A stretch of DNA of 28,044 nucleotides from Helicobacter_D ganmani (GCF_965138225.1 NZ_CBCSAX010000019.1), one strand, 5' to 3'; shown: positions 8,114 through 15,710, counted from the stretch's first letter. Program-made: numbers and translations. The notes: generated by a model not told the origin, from the letters alone.

Positions 8114-8201
8114 AGAGAGGTGTCCGAGCGGTTGAAGGAGCACGCCTGGAACGCGTGTAAAGTGCAAGCTTTCGAGGGTTCGAATCCCTTCCTCTCTGCC
8201 A
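8114..8201 (+). tRNA. tRNA-Ser (anticodon GGA)
   Basis: An 88-base cloverleaf with CCA encoded. The acceptor strands AGAGAGG (8114-8120) and CCTCTCT (8191-8197) pair fully. The anticodon stem CACGC/GCGTG encloses CTGGAAC, giving anticodon GGA, which reads UCC and UCU. A long variable arm (class II, as expected for Ser) and the T loop GGTTCGAATCC follow. It sits directly after the frd terminator and before a gene-poor stretch, a common site for rearrangement or insertion. Confidence 0.97.
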
Positions 8202-8462
8202 TATTAATTTTTACAAATTTCCTTGCAATCTTTCAATAAATAATAGATTTATATTCAATATAGAGAAAATTTTGTTCCACAAGCAATTCTATCATTAAAA
8301 ATCTGACAATAAGGATTCCTCACTATGCTCTGATAAGATTTCATTTTGTAATAAAAATGGGTAGAATTTAAAAGTTTTTTATTTTTTAATGGATTTTAAT
8401 CCTTGTTGAGTGAAAATATGAGTTGAATATGAATAGATTTTTAGAATCTTAGACTTAAAAAA

Positions 8463-8888
8463 TGTATTAAATAATAGGGCGAGTGCCTTAATGGTGAAGA
8501 GGAATCTTATGTTAGCGGTTGGTTTGGCAAAGTAGTTTATAATATGGTGTATTAAAGGTAGATACCAATCGTGAGGAAAAGCAAGGAATTTATCAAATGA
8601 TGTGTAGGAAACAGAAGTGAGTTTTGTTGTGGATAGTTTTGAGATTACGTAACATATTGCATGCCAAGCTGGAAAATATGAGAGTATAGATGAGCGGTAA
8701 GTTTGAGTGAGTATTTCTCGTAGCTAGGCGAGTTGCAGAGAGTGGTTGTGGATACTTTAGAGAATATAAAATGTGAGAATTGCGAGAAAAGTTTAGCCCA
8801 AAAGCTAAAAGACTCAAGAGAGATTACAATAAAATCTTTAGAATCAAAGACAATTCTAAATCAAGCTGTTGAGAATCTTATTATGTAA
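8463..8888 (+). pseudogene. Probable gene relic, possibly a methyl-accepting chemotaxis protein
   Basis: The 774 bases between tRNA-Ser and sodC hold no intact gene, but several short frames look like protein. Frame 8651-8743 reads NILHAKLE, a stop, SGKFE, a stop, then VFLVARRVAES. This faintly recalls the signalling hairpin of chemotaxis receptors (NILALNA.EAAR..GKGFAVVA.EVR.LAES). A neighbouring frame just upstream reads VVDSFEIT, comparable to the segment that precedes NILALNA. A 54-codon open frame at 8724-8888 contains IKCENCEKSLAQKLKDS and has no identified family. Stops and frame changes throughout mean nothing functional is encoded. The receptor assignment rests on a weak eye-made alignment. 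Confidence 0.28.
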
Positions 8889-8933
8889 ATTCACTCTAAA
8901 GAAAGTTTGGCTTTGAATCTGAAATGTTTAAGA

Positions 8934-8965
8934 TTCCTAGAATCTATTTTACAGGATTCTAGGAA
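8934..8965 (-). terminator. Long hairpin downstream of sodC
   Basis: TTCCTAGAATC (8934-8944) and GATTCTAGGAA (8955-8965) form a perfect 11-bp stem with a 10-base loop. It ends 10 bases beyond the sodC stop on the minus strand. No strong T-run follows on either side, so it may act as an mRNA 3' stabiliser or a weak terminator. Confidence 0.55.
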
Positions 8966-8975
8966 GTTGTAAGAT

Positions 8976-9518
8976 TTATTTAATTACACCGCAAACCATT
9001 CTAGCACCGCCTCCGCCAAGTGCTGCTGGAGTATCGTGATGATTATCTCCCCCAACATGAATCATTAAAGAATGGTTTTTTAATTCTGCTAAAGTTTTGA
9101 TTTTTGGAGAAAGGACGGGATTGGTTGCATTGCCCTTTTCATCTACATAAAGTGCAGGTAAATCTCCAATGTGTCCCGTATCACTCCAAGGATAAGAATG
9201 AGCGTTTGTTTTGTATTTATCCCAATGTCCCCCCGCTTTCATTCCTAAGCCTTTTTCTGTTGCGCCGCAGTCTGGGTTCTCGTGGATATGGAATCCGTGC
9301 AAACCGCTTGCGATTCCTTGTAGATTGGGATAGAACGCCACACCATATTTTGTTTCCACTGCTACCACTTCACCTACATTTTTTGTATCCTCTTGTGAAA
9401 GTGCATTCATAGGGATTACCAAATGATTTTTTTCGTTTTTTGGATTATAAATATCTGCGCTCAAAGCCATACTTGCAATTAATCCAATGCCTAATGTGCC
9501 TACTAAAAGTTTTTTCAT
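8976..9518 (-). CDS. sodC: Periplasmic copper-zinc superoxide dismutase
   Basis: Converts superoxide to peroxide and oxygen in the periplasm. Residues 1-21 are a Sec signal peptide (MKK, hydrophobic core, ALSA cleavage region). Copper ligands are His77 and His79 (GFHIHEN), His98 and His154 (MIHVGGDN). Zinc ligands are His98, His107, His116 and Asp119 (DTGHIGDLP). Cys84 and Cys176 form the conserved disulfide, and the C-terminal GGGGARMVCGVI holds the active-site arginine. The 180-aa length is standard for bacterial SodC. It is monocistronic, with a hairpin after it. H. pylori relies on the iron enzyme SodB, so the gene marks a difference from that species. Confidence 0.95.
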   Translation of the reverse strand: MKKLLVGTLGIGLIASMALSADIYNPKNEKNHLVIPMNALSQEDTKNVGEVVAVETKYGVAFYPNLQGIASGLHGFHIHENPDCGATEKGLGMKAGGHWDKYKTNAHSYPWSDTGHIGDLPALYVDEKGNATNPVLSPKIKTLAELKNHSLMIHVGGDNHHDTPAALGGGGARMVCGVIK

Positions 9519-9551
9519 TCTCTTTCCTTGTATTGTTGATTATGCTATTTG

Positions 9552-9572
9552 TATAATAGTACTTAAATTATA
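9552..9572. promoter_or_regulatory. Inverted repeat in the sodC promoter region
   Basis: TATAAT (9552-9557) and ATTATA (9567-9572) are inverted copies nine bases apart, 34-54 bases upstream of the sodC start on the minus strand. The minus strand also offers TATTAT or TTATAC as a -10 inside it, so a bound repressor would block transcription. The pattern loosely resembles AT-rich Fur/PerR-type operators of this phylum, but no regulator can be named. Confidence 0.3.
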
Positions 9573-9650
9573 ATCAAGGTTAAGTTTAAAATTGCTTTAG
9601 AAGTGCTTGAATTTATGGTTTAATTCAATTTTGTCCTAATCTAAAGGGAA

Positions 9651-10244
9651 TTAAATCGCATTTTCTCCATTTTTTGGAATCGTATTGTTGGGAGTTTGTT
9701 GCGATTCTTTCTCCTCTTCAAAGGGTGGTCCTTTTTGTAATAATTGCGTTAGTATTGCTGCCTTTTGCGGTGTCATTTTTGCTAGAATCTTACTCATCAC
9801 TTTTGTGTCAAGAGCAAACAAAATTTCAGCCGCTTCCGCTTCGGGTAGAGTTTCTAAAATAGCCGCAGATTTGGAATCTTTCATTCCTGCATAAGTTTCG
9901 CCTACTTTGCTTTGTGTTGCTCCACGAATTTGTTTTAAAATTTCCTCATTACGTTTTAAAAGACGCGTGATTTTTGCCTCTCTTTCTTCCATTTCTTTTT
10001 GCGCATTATTAAGCGCAATTTCGCGTTTTTTTAAATCCGCTTCTTTTTGGTCTAGAACATTTTGAGTGGCACTTTGCAAGGCTTGCAAGGCTTGTTGTTG
10101 TTCGTCAATCCTTTCAATTTCTTGGATAATTTCTGATTTACGTTGTTCAAAAATAATATTACAATCAATCAATTCGCGTTTATTTTCTGCCGCCCAAAGA
10201 GGTAGAATCCCAAAGGCTAAGAGGGGTAAAATCCATTGTTTCAT
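9651..10244 (-). CDS. MotE-like periplasmic motility protein
   Basis: A 197-aa exported protein. The signal peptide occupies residues 1-18 (MKQWILPLLAFGILPLWA). A long charged coiled coil follows from about 25 to 105 (EIIQEIERIDEQQQALQALQ, KEADLKKREIALNNAQKEMEE with breaks). The C-terminal region, about 125-165, reads ILETLPEAEAAEILFALDTK, a MotE/MgtE-N-like helical domain. MotE-type proteins act as chaperones or structural parts for the MotB stator. It overlaps the fliJ-like gene by four bases (ATGA), and the pair after purA matches HP0255-HP0257 in H. pylori. The last 25 residues are a disordered, polar tail. Confidence 0.82.
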   Translation of the reverse strand: MKQWILPLLAFGILPLWAAENKRELIDCNIIFEQRKSEIIQEIERIDEQQQALQALQSATQNVLDQKEADLKKREIALNNAQKEMEEREAKITRLLKRNEEILKQIRGATQSKVGETYAGMKDSKSAAILETLPEAEAAEILFALDTKVMSKILAKMTPQKAAILTQLLQKGPPFEEEKESQQTPNNTIPKNGENAI

Positions 10245-10666
10245 TGTTGCTCCTTATGATTTGCATAAAGCATAACAGAGATTTCATCCAAATCTCTCAC
10301 TTCTTGTTTTTTTGCCTTTTCAATCATTTTTTTAACTTCTAAACCATCTAAATACTTGGCTTTTTCAAACTCAATATTTCGCACCCTAAAATATTCTTGC
10401 AATTCTTTTTTTTGGCGTTTTAATTGTGCCAATTCTTGCATTTTAAAGTCAATCGTTTGCCGAAATTCCTCTTTGTGGTATGCAAAAGTCAAAAAGTTTT
10501 GGTAGATTCCACTTTTTGGCTCTTGAAGTGTTGCAAATTCTCGCACAAGTGCATCAATTTCGCTTTGTTTTGCGACAATAGCTTGGGCGTTTTTTTGCAA
10601 CATAATTTCTGCCTCATCTACTTCCTTTTTGCGCAATAAGACAAGTTGAGTGAATTTTGTTTTCAT
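10241..10666 (-). CDS. fliJ: FliJ-like flagellar export protein
   Basis: A 141-aa protein that is almost entirely charged helix: MKTKFTQLVLLRKKEVDEAE, then a break near QEPKSGIYQN (about 48-58), then a second helix to residue 135. This is the antiparallel coiled-coil shape of FliJ, the stalk-like factor that works with the FliI ATPase and FlhA in flagellar export. Sequence conservation in FliJ is low, so the call rests on the fold pattern and on position: in H. pylori a FliJ homologue (HP0256) lies between purA and the MotE-like gene. The gene starts seven bases after the purA stop and overlaps motE by ATGA, so the three are co-translated. Confidence 0.78.
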   Translation of the reverse strand: MKTKFTQLVLLRKKEVDEAEIMLQKNAQAIVAKQSEIDALVREFATLQEPKSGIYQNFLTFAYHKEEFRQTIDFKMQELAQLKRQKKELQEYFRVRNIEFEKAKYLDGLEVKKMIEKAKKQEVRDLDEISVMLYANHKEQQ

Positions 10667-10673
10667 TATATTT

Positions 10674-11930
10674 CTATCTAAAAATAGTGTCGTTCCTGTC
10701 TGGACTAGTAGAAATCATTGCAATTTTTACACCAATGAGCTTTTCTAATGCCAAAATATAGTCTTTTGCATTTTGCGGCAATTTGTCAAATTCTCTAATA
10801 CACGCTGTTTTGTCCCAACCTTGAAAGGTTTGATAGATGGGTTTAATCTTCGTCAAATCACTTGGAAATTCCTCCAAACGCGTTCCGTTTTCGTCTTCGT
10901 ATGCAACGCAGACTTTGACTTCGTCAAAGCCATCTAAAACATCTAGTTTCATCATTGCTAAAGCACTTGTGCCATTGAGGCGACAAGCGTATTTTACAGC
11001 CATAGCGTCTAACCACCCACAACGTCTAGCGCGTCCGGTTGTTACACCAAATTCGCCACCTTTATTGCGTAAGGATTCCCCAATTTCTCCTGTCTCTTCT
11101 GTCGGAAAAGGTCCATTACCTACGCGCGTGCAATAGGCTTTGAGGATTCCGATAACTTCTCCTAACTCACGAGGTGCGATTCCTGTCCCACTGCAAGCAC
11201 CAGCTGAAATTGTGGTAGAACTTGTAACAAAGGGGTAAGTGCCAAAGTCAATATCTAGCATACTTCCTTGCGCTCCCTCACACAAGATTTTTTCTCCCTT
11301 GTCCATTGCTTGCCAAAGCATATTTGTGGTATTTGCTAAAAAAGGCAAAAGAGCTTTTGCATAAGACTCTAGCTCGTTTTTAAGATTTTCTAAGGTTGGA
11401 ATCTTTATCTGTATGCCTCTTTTTGCAATTTCTTCTAGTTTTTCTAGGACTTTTTTGGCAAGTTTTGTGGTGTCTTTTAACTCTTCAATGCGAATGCCTT
11501 TGCGCGAAACTTTATCGGTATAGGTTGGTCCGATTCCTTTGCAAGTTGTTCCAATAGCCTGTTTGGCTTGCTGTTCGCTTAACTTATCCAACATTTCGTG
11601 GTAGGGCAAAATCAAATGTGCTTTGGTGCTAATAAATAATCTTCCTTGTAATCCGCCATACATTTCTTTGAATTGCGCCATTTCCTCTATTAGCGCATTG
11701 GGGCTAATCACCACACCATTGCCAATGATATTTTTGCATTGTGGGTATAAGATTCCTGATGGAATCAAATGCAAAGCGTATTTTTTGCCCTCTACTACAA
11801 TGGTATGCCCCGCATTGTGTCCCCCTTGATAACGGACGACATAATCATAATTGTGGGCGAGTAAATCTACCATTTTTCCCTTGCCCTCGTCGCCCCATTG
11901 AATCCCAACAATCAAATCTGCTTTACTCAT
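10674..11930 (-). CDS. purA: Adenylosuccinate synthetase
   Basis: GTP-dependent condensation of IMP with aspartate, the first committed step to AMP. The N-terminal GTP-binding motif IVGIQWGDEGKGK lies at residues 7-19, including the catalytic Asp and Lys. GHNAGHT (about 40) binds IMP and carries the catalytic His. GIGPTYTDK, EGAQGSMLDIDFGTYPFVTS and TTGRARRCGWLD are all present, and the guanine-binding end STSPDRNDTI is intact. The 418-aa length is normal. It is second in the operon hisZ-purA-fliJ-motE, 10 bases after hisZ. The hisZ-purA pairing also occurs in other proteobacteria. Confidence 0.98.
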   Translation of the reverse strand: MSKADLIVGIQWGDEGKGKMVDLLAHNYDYVVRYQGGHNAGHTIVVEGKKYALHLIPSGILYPQCKNIIGNGVVISPNALIEEMAQFKEMYGGLQGRLFISTKAHLILPYHEMLDKLSEQQAKQAIGTTCKGIGPTYTDKVSRKGIRIEELKDTTKLAKKVLEKLEEIAKRGIQIKIPTLENLKNELESYAKALLPFLANTTNMLWQAMDKGEKILCEGAQGSMLDIDFGTYPFVTSSTTISAGACSGTGIAPRELGEVIGILKAYCTRVGNGPFPTEETGEIGESLRNKGGEFGVTTGRARRCGWLDAMAVKYACRLNGTSALAMMKLDVLDGFDEVKVCVAYEDENGTRLEEFPSDLTKIKPIYQTFQGWDKTACIREFDKLPQNAKDYILALEKLIGVKIAMISTSPDRNDTIFR

Positions 11931-11940
11931 CTCTCACTCC

Positions 11941-12816
11941 TTAAAACGATTGTATTAAATTATCTGTATAGATTGCAAATCCGCATGCGTTTTGTCCTAA
12001 AATTTCGTATTCTCCACCTAGGATCCAAGTAAGATTTTCTGCAAAAAATCTAAAAAATAAACCTTTATAATAACTCATTGGAGCATAATATAATGGAGAA
12101 ACAAGGCAATGTACATAAGAAATCTTGGAAGCAAGGAGGTAGAGTTTTTCTAGCTCTTCCTCTAGTTTATTTGGTAAATCTTTGGTGTTTTGTAAAACTG
12201 CTTCTAGTGATTCCTTGTTGTATATGCGCAAAAGTTTTGCCATTAAGGGATTTGCACTTTCTATTGCTCCCACATCAATTTTTTCAAAGGCACTCAAAGG
12301 AATCCCGAAAATTTCTGCACAAATTTGTGGGATTTTAACATTAGAAAGTTGTAAAAAGATTTTTTTGCAGTAGGAATCTGGCGATTTTGTAAAGTTTGTG
12401 ATTCCATTTAAGACTTGTAAAGACATTTCAATAAAAGGCAAAATATCACAATTTTCTAAGTTTTCTACACCAATTTGATGCACTTCAGTTGTGGGATAAA
12501 TAAAGATGGGTTGGATATAAAACCAACGTTTGCCAATCGCAGCTTCGCGCAAATGTGGAGCAAGAAGACGAATTGTATCAATCGTGGAATCGTTGCGAAG
12601 AGCAATTTGATGATTGAATTGGTTATTGGTGCGCACGACTTCCCGACTATGTATGTCTCTTTGATGTTCTAAATAGGCAAAAGTGGGCGTTATAATTTCT
12701 TCATAACCATTTTGATACAGAATCGCACTTGCAAGGCTTTCTAATTCTCGCTTAACTTTGGCGTCTTTGCCAAAGTAGAGTTTGCAACCCTGTGGTATTT
12801 CATGGCTTAAAATCAC
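11941..12816 (-). CDS. hisZ: HisZ-like ATP phosphoribosyltransferase regulatory subunit
   Basis: A 291-aa catalytically inactive class II histidyl-tRNA synthetase-like protein. Residues 1-60 (EIPQGCKLYFGKDAKVKREL, then LYQNGYEEIITPTFAYLE) match the N-terminal fold of HisZ/HisS, and LRNDSTIDTIRLLAPHLRE followed by RWFYIQPIFIY is the motif 2 region. No HisS anticodon-binding domain follows, and the histidine-binding signatures of HisS are not visible. HisZ normally activates short-form HisG, the first enzyme of histidine synthesis; no hisG lies in this window. The start is GTG at 12814-12816 with AAGGAT upstream. It leads the operon with purA. Confidence 0.72.
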   Translation of the reverse strand: MILSHEIPQGCKLYFGKDAKVKRELESLASAILYQNGYEEIITPTFAYLEHQRDIHSREVVRTNNQFNHQIALRNDSTIDTIRLLAPHLREAAIGKRWFYIQPIFIYPTTEVHQIGVENLENCDILPFIEMSLQVLNGITNFTKSPDSYCKKIFLQLSNVKIPQICAEIFGIPLSAFEKIDVGAIESANPLMAKLLRIYNKESLEAVLQNTKDLPNKLEEELEKLYLLASKISYVHCLVSPLYYAPMSYYKGLFFRFFAENLTWILGGEYEILGQNACGFAIYTDNLIQSF

Positions 12817-12848
12817 AAAATATCCTTATAAAAATCTCTAGAGAGCGC

Positions 12849-12854
12849 ATTGTA
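12849..12854 (-). promoter_or_regulatory. Candidate -10 of the hisZ-purA-fliJ-motE operon
   Basis: TACAAT on the minus strand, 33 bases before the GTG start of hisZ. This is the only reasonable -10 in the 158-base gap between hisZ and the divergent gene. Confidence 0.4.
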
Positions 12855-12919
12855 ACATAATTTTGTATGAAACTTTTAATTTTTAGATAGCTTTAGTCTA
12901 TTTTATTTCATAAAATGGA

Positions 12920-12947
12920 CGATATTCTTTAAGAATTTTGTTATAAT
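12920..12947 (+). promoter_or_regulatory. Two candidate -10 elements before the 161-aa gene
   Basis: CGATAT at 12920-12925 equals the -10 core of FliA (sigma-28) promoters in Campylobacter and Helicobacter, though the matching -35 (TAAA about 15 bases upstream) is poor. TATAAT at 12942-12947 is a perfect sigma-70 -10. Between them ATTCTT-T-AAGAAT is a small palindrome. Either could drive the gene; the leader would be about 40 or 20 bases. Confidence 0.4.
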
Positions 12948-12974
12948 TACACAAGTTAAAAAAAGGAGATTTGT

Positions 12975-13460
12975 ATGGCATTTAAGATTAATACACAACC
13001 TTACCAAATCCGTTATCCGCAAGCTACACCAAGCACGTCTATAAATAAGCCTAGCACAGAACCGATAAAACAAACTATCAATACAGGTAAAACTACCACA
13101 ACACCACAAATCAAATATCCCTCTCATAATTTGTTGAGCAAATACAATTCCTCAGGCTCTTATTATAACTTTCAAAACAGCCTTAACAATCAGTTAGGTA
13201 TAAAAAACAAACCGACAAACTACAATACAGATGAGGGACAGCAGGCACTCATAGAAAATTTACAGCAGCAAAGTAATGCTTTTAATTATGGTTTAAATAG
13301 TGGAAGTTCTGCTATGGGTTGGAGCGACGCATTGGGGCAATATTTAGGTTTGGACGATATCGCATTGCAAAAAAAGTTGCAAGAGCAGCAGGGAGAACAA
13401 GCGCAAAGCGATTTTTTAAATGAGCTTTTGTGGAATCTTAAAAAGAATCTACCCTTATAG
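12975..13460 (+). CDS. Uncharacterised 161-aa protein, possibly flagellum-linked
   Basis: No family is recognised. The first residues MAFKINTQ resemble flagellin N-termini (MAFQVNTN in the flagellin of this window). Residues 12-55 are a low-complexity Ser/Thr/Pro/Lys stretch, probably disordered. Residues 58-110 are rich in Asn, Gln, Ser and Tyr, and the C-terminal 45 residues form a likely amphipathic helix (DDIALQKKLQEQQGEQAQSD). There is no signal peptide, membrane segment or cysteine. A disordered N-terminus plus terminal helix would suit a substrate or chaperone of the flagellar export system, but this is inference. AAAGGAG lies about 8 bases before the ATG. The stop lies inside a 7-bp hairpin (13445-13464). 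Confidence 0.8.
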   Translation: MAFKINTQPYQIRYPQATPSTSINKPSTEPIKQTINTGKTTTTPQIKYPSHNLLSKYNSSGSYYNFQNSLNNQLGIKNKPTNYNTDEGQQALIENLQQQSNAFNYGLNSGSSAMGWSDALGQYLGLDDIALQKKLQEQQGEQAQSDFLNELLWNLKKNLPL

Positions 13461-13522
13461 ATTCCCCCTATTTGTCTGCATTAACGAGTGATAAACCTAA
13501 ATTTTCTTTTACTTTAAGATGT

Positions 13523-13528
13523 TATAAT
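13523..13528 (+). promoter_or_regulatory. Candidate -10 of hom
   Basis: A perfect TATAAT 28 bases before the hom start, preceded by the T-rich ATTTTCTTTTACTTT. The Shine-Dalgarno is AAAGG at 13547-13551. Confidence 0.55.
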
Positions 13529-13556
13529 TCCGCTTTAAATTATGTGAAAGGCAAGT

Positions 13557-14825
13557 ATGAAACAGCTGACATTAGGGATTATTGGGCTTGGCACGGTGGG
13601 CAGTAGCGTTGCTAGAATATTAAAAGAAAATCAGGCACTCATTGCGGCGCGTTCTGGTTATGCGATTGTGATTAAGCAAGGCGTTGTAAAAGATTTATCC
13701 AAAAGTCGCCAAATTTTTGATTTTCCAATTACTAATGATGTAGATTCTGTCCTTGATGACCCAAAGATTGATATTGTCGTAGAGCTGACTGGTGGAGTAG
13801 ATACTCCTTTTGAAATTGCTAAAAAAGCCTTGCGTAACTCCAAGGCATTTGTAACAGCAAATAAAGCAATGCTTGCTTATCATCGTTATGAATTGCAAAA
13901 AATTGCTGGAGATTTGCCAATTGGCTTTGAGGCGAGTGTCGCTGGTGGAATCCCGATTATCAAGGCTTTGCGTGATGGATTGGGAGCGAATCATATTTTA
14001 AATATTCGTGGAATAATTAACGGCACTTGTAATTTTATTTTAACCAAAATGAAAGAGCAGGGAGTAGAATATAAGGAAGTCTTGCAAGAAGCGCAAGATT
14101 TAGGTTATGCTGAAGCAGACCCTGCCTTTGATGTGGGTGGATTTGACGCAGCACATAAATTGTTGATTTTGGCAAGTATTGCCTATGGCATTGACGCAAA
14201 ACCTGAAGATGTCTTGATTGAGGGGATTACACAAATCACACAAGAGGATATTGCCTTTGCAAAAGAATTTGGCTATCACTTAAAATTGCTTGGAATAGCG
14301 AAAAAGGACGGAGATGAAATAGAATTGCGGGTGCATCCGACCTTGCTACCCAAAGAGGCAATGATTGGAAAAGTAGATGGTGTGATGAATGCCATTAGTG
14401 TAGTAGGGGATTGTGTGGGTGAAACACTTTATTATGGAGCGGGTGCAGGTGGTAATGCAACTGCAAGTGCAGTGATTTCGGATATTATTGAGATTGCACG
14501 CACAAAAAGTTCACCTATGTTAGGTTTTAAAACCCCAAGCGATAAACTGCGACTTAAACCACTAGAAAAAATTATTAGCGCATATTATTTGCGTATTTTG
14601 GTATCGGATAAGCCCGGAGTTTTAGCAAAAATTGCAACTATTTTTGGTGAAGTAGGAATCTCTATTGATACTTTCTTGCAACGCAAAGCAAAAAATAAAA
14701 ACCACTCTACCTTGTTGCTTTCTACGCATTCTTGCAGTGAAGCAGAGATTAGAGTTGCACTCCAGCGCATTGGTGATTTAGAAGTTGTGCAGACGACTCC
14801 TGTGATGATTCGGATTGAGAAATAA
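13557..14825 (+). CDS. hom: Homoserine dehydrogenase
   Basis: NAD(P)-dependent reduction of aspartate semialdehyde to homoserine, at the branch to threonine and methionine. The nucleotide-binding motif GIIGLGTVGSSVARIL lies at residues 7-22. VVELTGG and FVTANKAMLAYH follow, the latter with the conserved Lys of the family. The catalytic domain has GIINGTCNFILTKM and AEADPAFDVGGFDAAHKL (conserved Asp and Lys). A C-terminal ACT domain from about 345 to 422 (YYLRILVSDKPGVLAKIATI) should give allosteric control. The 422-aa length is standard. yraN follows after a nine-base gap, the same pairing as HP0822-HP0823 of H. pylori. Confidence 0.97.
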   Translation: MKQLTLGIIGLGTVGSSVARILKENQALIAARSGYAIVIKQGVVKDLSKSRQIFDFPITNDVDSVLDDPKIDIVVELTGGVDTPFEIAKKALRNSKAFVTANKAMLAYHRYELQKIAGDLPIGFEASVAGGIPIIKALRDGLGANHILNIRGIINGTCNFILTKMKEQGVEYKEVLQEAQDLGYAEADPAFDVGGFDAAHKLLILASIAYGIDAKPEDVLIEGITQITQEDIAFAKEFGYHLKLLGIAKKDGDEIELRVHPTLLPKEAMIGKVDGVMNAISVVGDCVGETLYYGAGAGGNATASAVISDIIEIARTKSSPMLGFKTPSDKLRLKPLEKIISAYYLRILVSDKPGVLAKIATIFGEVGISIDTFLQRKAKNKNHSTLLLSTHSCSEAEIRVALQRIGDLEVVQTTPVMIRIEK

Positions 14826-14834
14826 TTTGCTTTG

Positions 14835-15200
14835 ATGATAAAAAATTCTCCAAACACAACGCAAAAAGGCAAGGAGGCAGAATCTTTCGCGTGTGAGTTT
14901 TTAGGAAAACAAGGATTTGCTATTTTGGAGAGAAATTTTCATACGCGTTTTGGTGAGTTGGATATTATCGCTAAAAAGAATGGAATCTTGCATTTTGTGG
15001 AAGTAAAAAGTGGGGTAGGGTTTGAGCCTGTTTATAATCTCACTCCTGCAAAACTAAAAAAATTAACCAAAACTTTAAATATTTATTTAAATCAACAATC
15101 CATTCAAGTGCCTTATTGCCTTAGCGCATTGATTTTGTCTAAGCAAACTGCAAGCGATAATTTTTGCGTGCGTTGGCTAGAAAACTTAACCATGTTTTAA
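14835..15200 (+). CDS. yraN: YraN family protein (UPF0102), predicted nuclease fold
   Basis: A 121-aa protein with the restriction-endonuclease-like core of the UPF0102 family. KGKEAESFACEFLGKQGF is the N-terminal helix with the conserved Glu. ERNFHTRFGELDIIAKKNG carries the GE.DII element, and LHFVEVKSG the E-x-K pair. These fit a PD-(D/E)xK metal site, but enzyme activity is not well established for the family. The ATG at 14835 is preferred over a TTG directly before it; neither has a good ribosome binding site, which suggests coupling to hom. H. pylori has thioredoxin after this pair, whereas here the next 580 bases hold only debris. Confidence 0.9.
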   Translation: MIKNSPNTTQKGKEAESFACEFLGKQGFAILERNFHTRFGELDIIAKKNGILHFVEVKSGVGFEPVYNLTPAKLKKLTKTLNIYLNQQSIQVPYCLSALILSKQTASDNFCVRWLENLTMF

Positions 15201-15211
15201 TTTTATCTCCA

Positions 15212-15710
15212 ATGTTTTTTGGCAGAATCTCACAAAATCCAAAAGCAGTAGTAGAGCAAATTTTGAAAGAAATGTAATTTTCCTTTCAAATTCCAAATCC
15301 TTAAGACTTTGTCTTTTGCTTTCTTTGATTCTTTACAAAAGGAATCCCTATGAGCATAGGCAGTAAGATTTATAAACAATTCTTTGGATTGCTTGGGTAT
15401 AAAATAAATATTTTCTTTCTCCGAAGTCCTTAAGATTCCACAATATCGGGACGCAAGGATTTAATATAAGCTAGATGTTCGTCTAAAACTTGTTTAAACC
15501 TAATCCTTACTTCCTTATGTTCTTTGAGATATTAAAGTTTTAGAATCTTGTTTTAAAATCTTCTAATCCTCCTCTTTTATGCACACAATGATTTGGGGAT
15601 TCTAAGCTGCATAAAAGACTTTAGATTGTTTAAAAGGTTTTTCTTGGAATCTTTTTCTTTGCTTTTCTGATTCTATAAGCTAGAGCAAACTTGAAACCAA
15701 AAAGAGTGGT
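15212..15710. pseudogene. Gene debris between yraN and tRNA-Leu
   Basis: The 578 bases hold no complete gene but contain pieces that read as protein. On the plus strand 15212-15277 encodes 21 residues (MFFGRISQNPKAVVEQILKE plus one) and 15350-15433 encodes 27 (MSIGSKIYKQFFGLLGYKIN then seven more). On the minus strand 15531-15430 reads an open 33-codon tail with VRIRFKQVLDEHLAYIKSL and ends PDIVES, with no start. Further upstream, about 15710-15640, the minus strand reads FKFALAYRIRKAKKK before stops. The minus-strand pieces may be parts of one decayed gene. No family could be named. The plus-strand pieces could also be tiny genes, but only weak ribosome sites are present. Confidence 0.3.

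Noticed and set aside
9104..9412. 102-codon open frame opposite sodC
   Set aside because: Shadow of sodC, whose metal ligands are all intact on the minus strand; no ribosome site or domain.
13445..13464. GAATCTA/TAGATTC hairpin at the end of the 161-aa gene as a terminator
   Set aside because: It overlaps the stop codon and is followed by CCCCTATTTG rather than a T-run, so termination is not supported.
14832..14834. TTG as start of yraN
   Set aside because: The adjacent ATG at 14835 is more likely and nothing in the family needs the extra residue.
15212..15277. 21-codon ORF as a real small gene
   Set aside because: Its ribosome site is poor and it lies in debris; treated as a possible remnant only.
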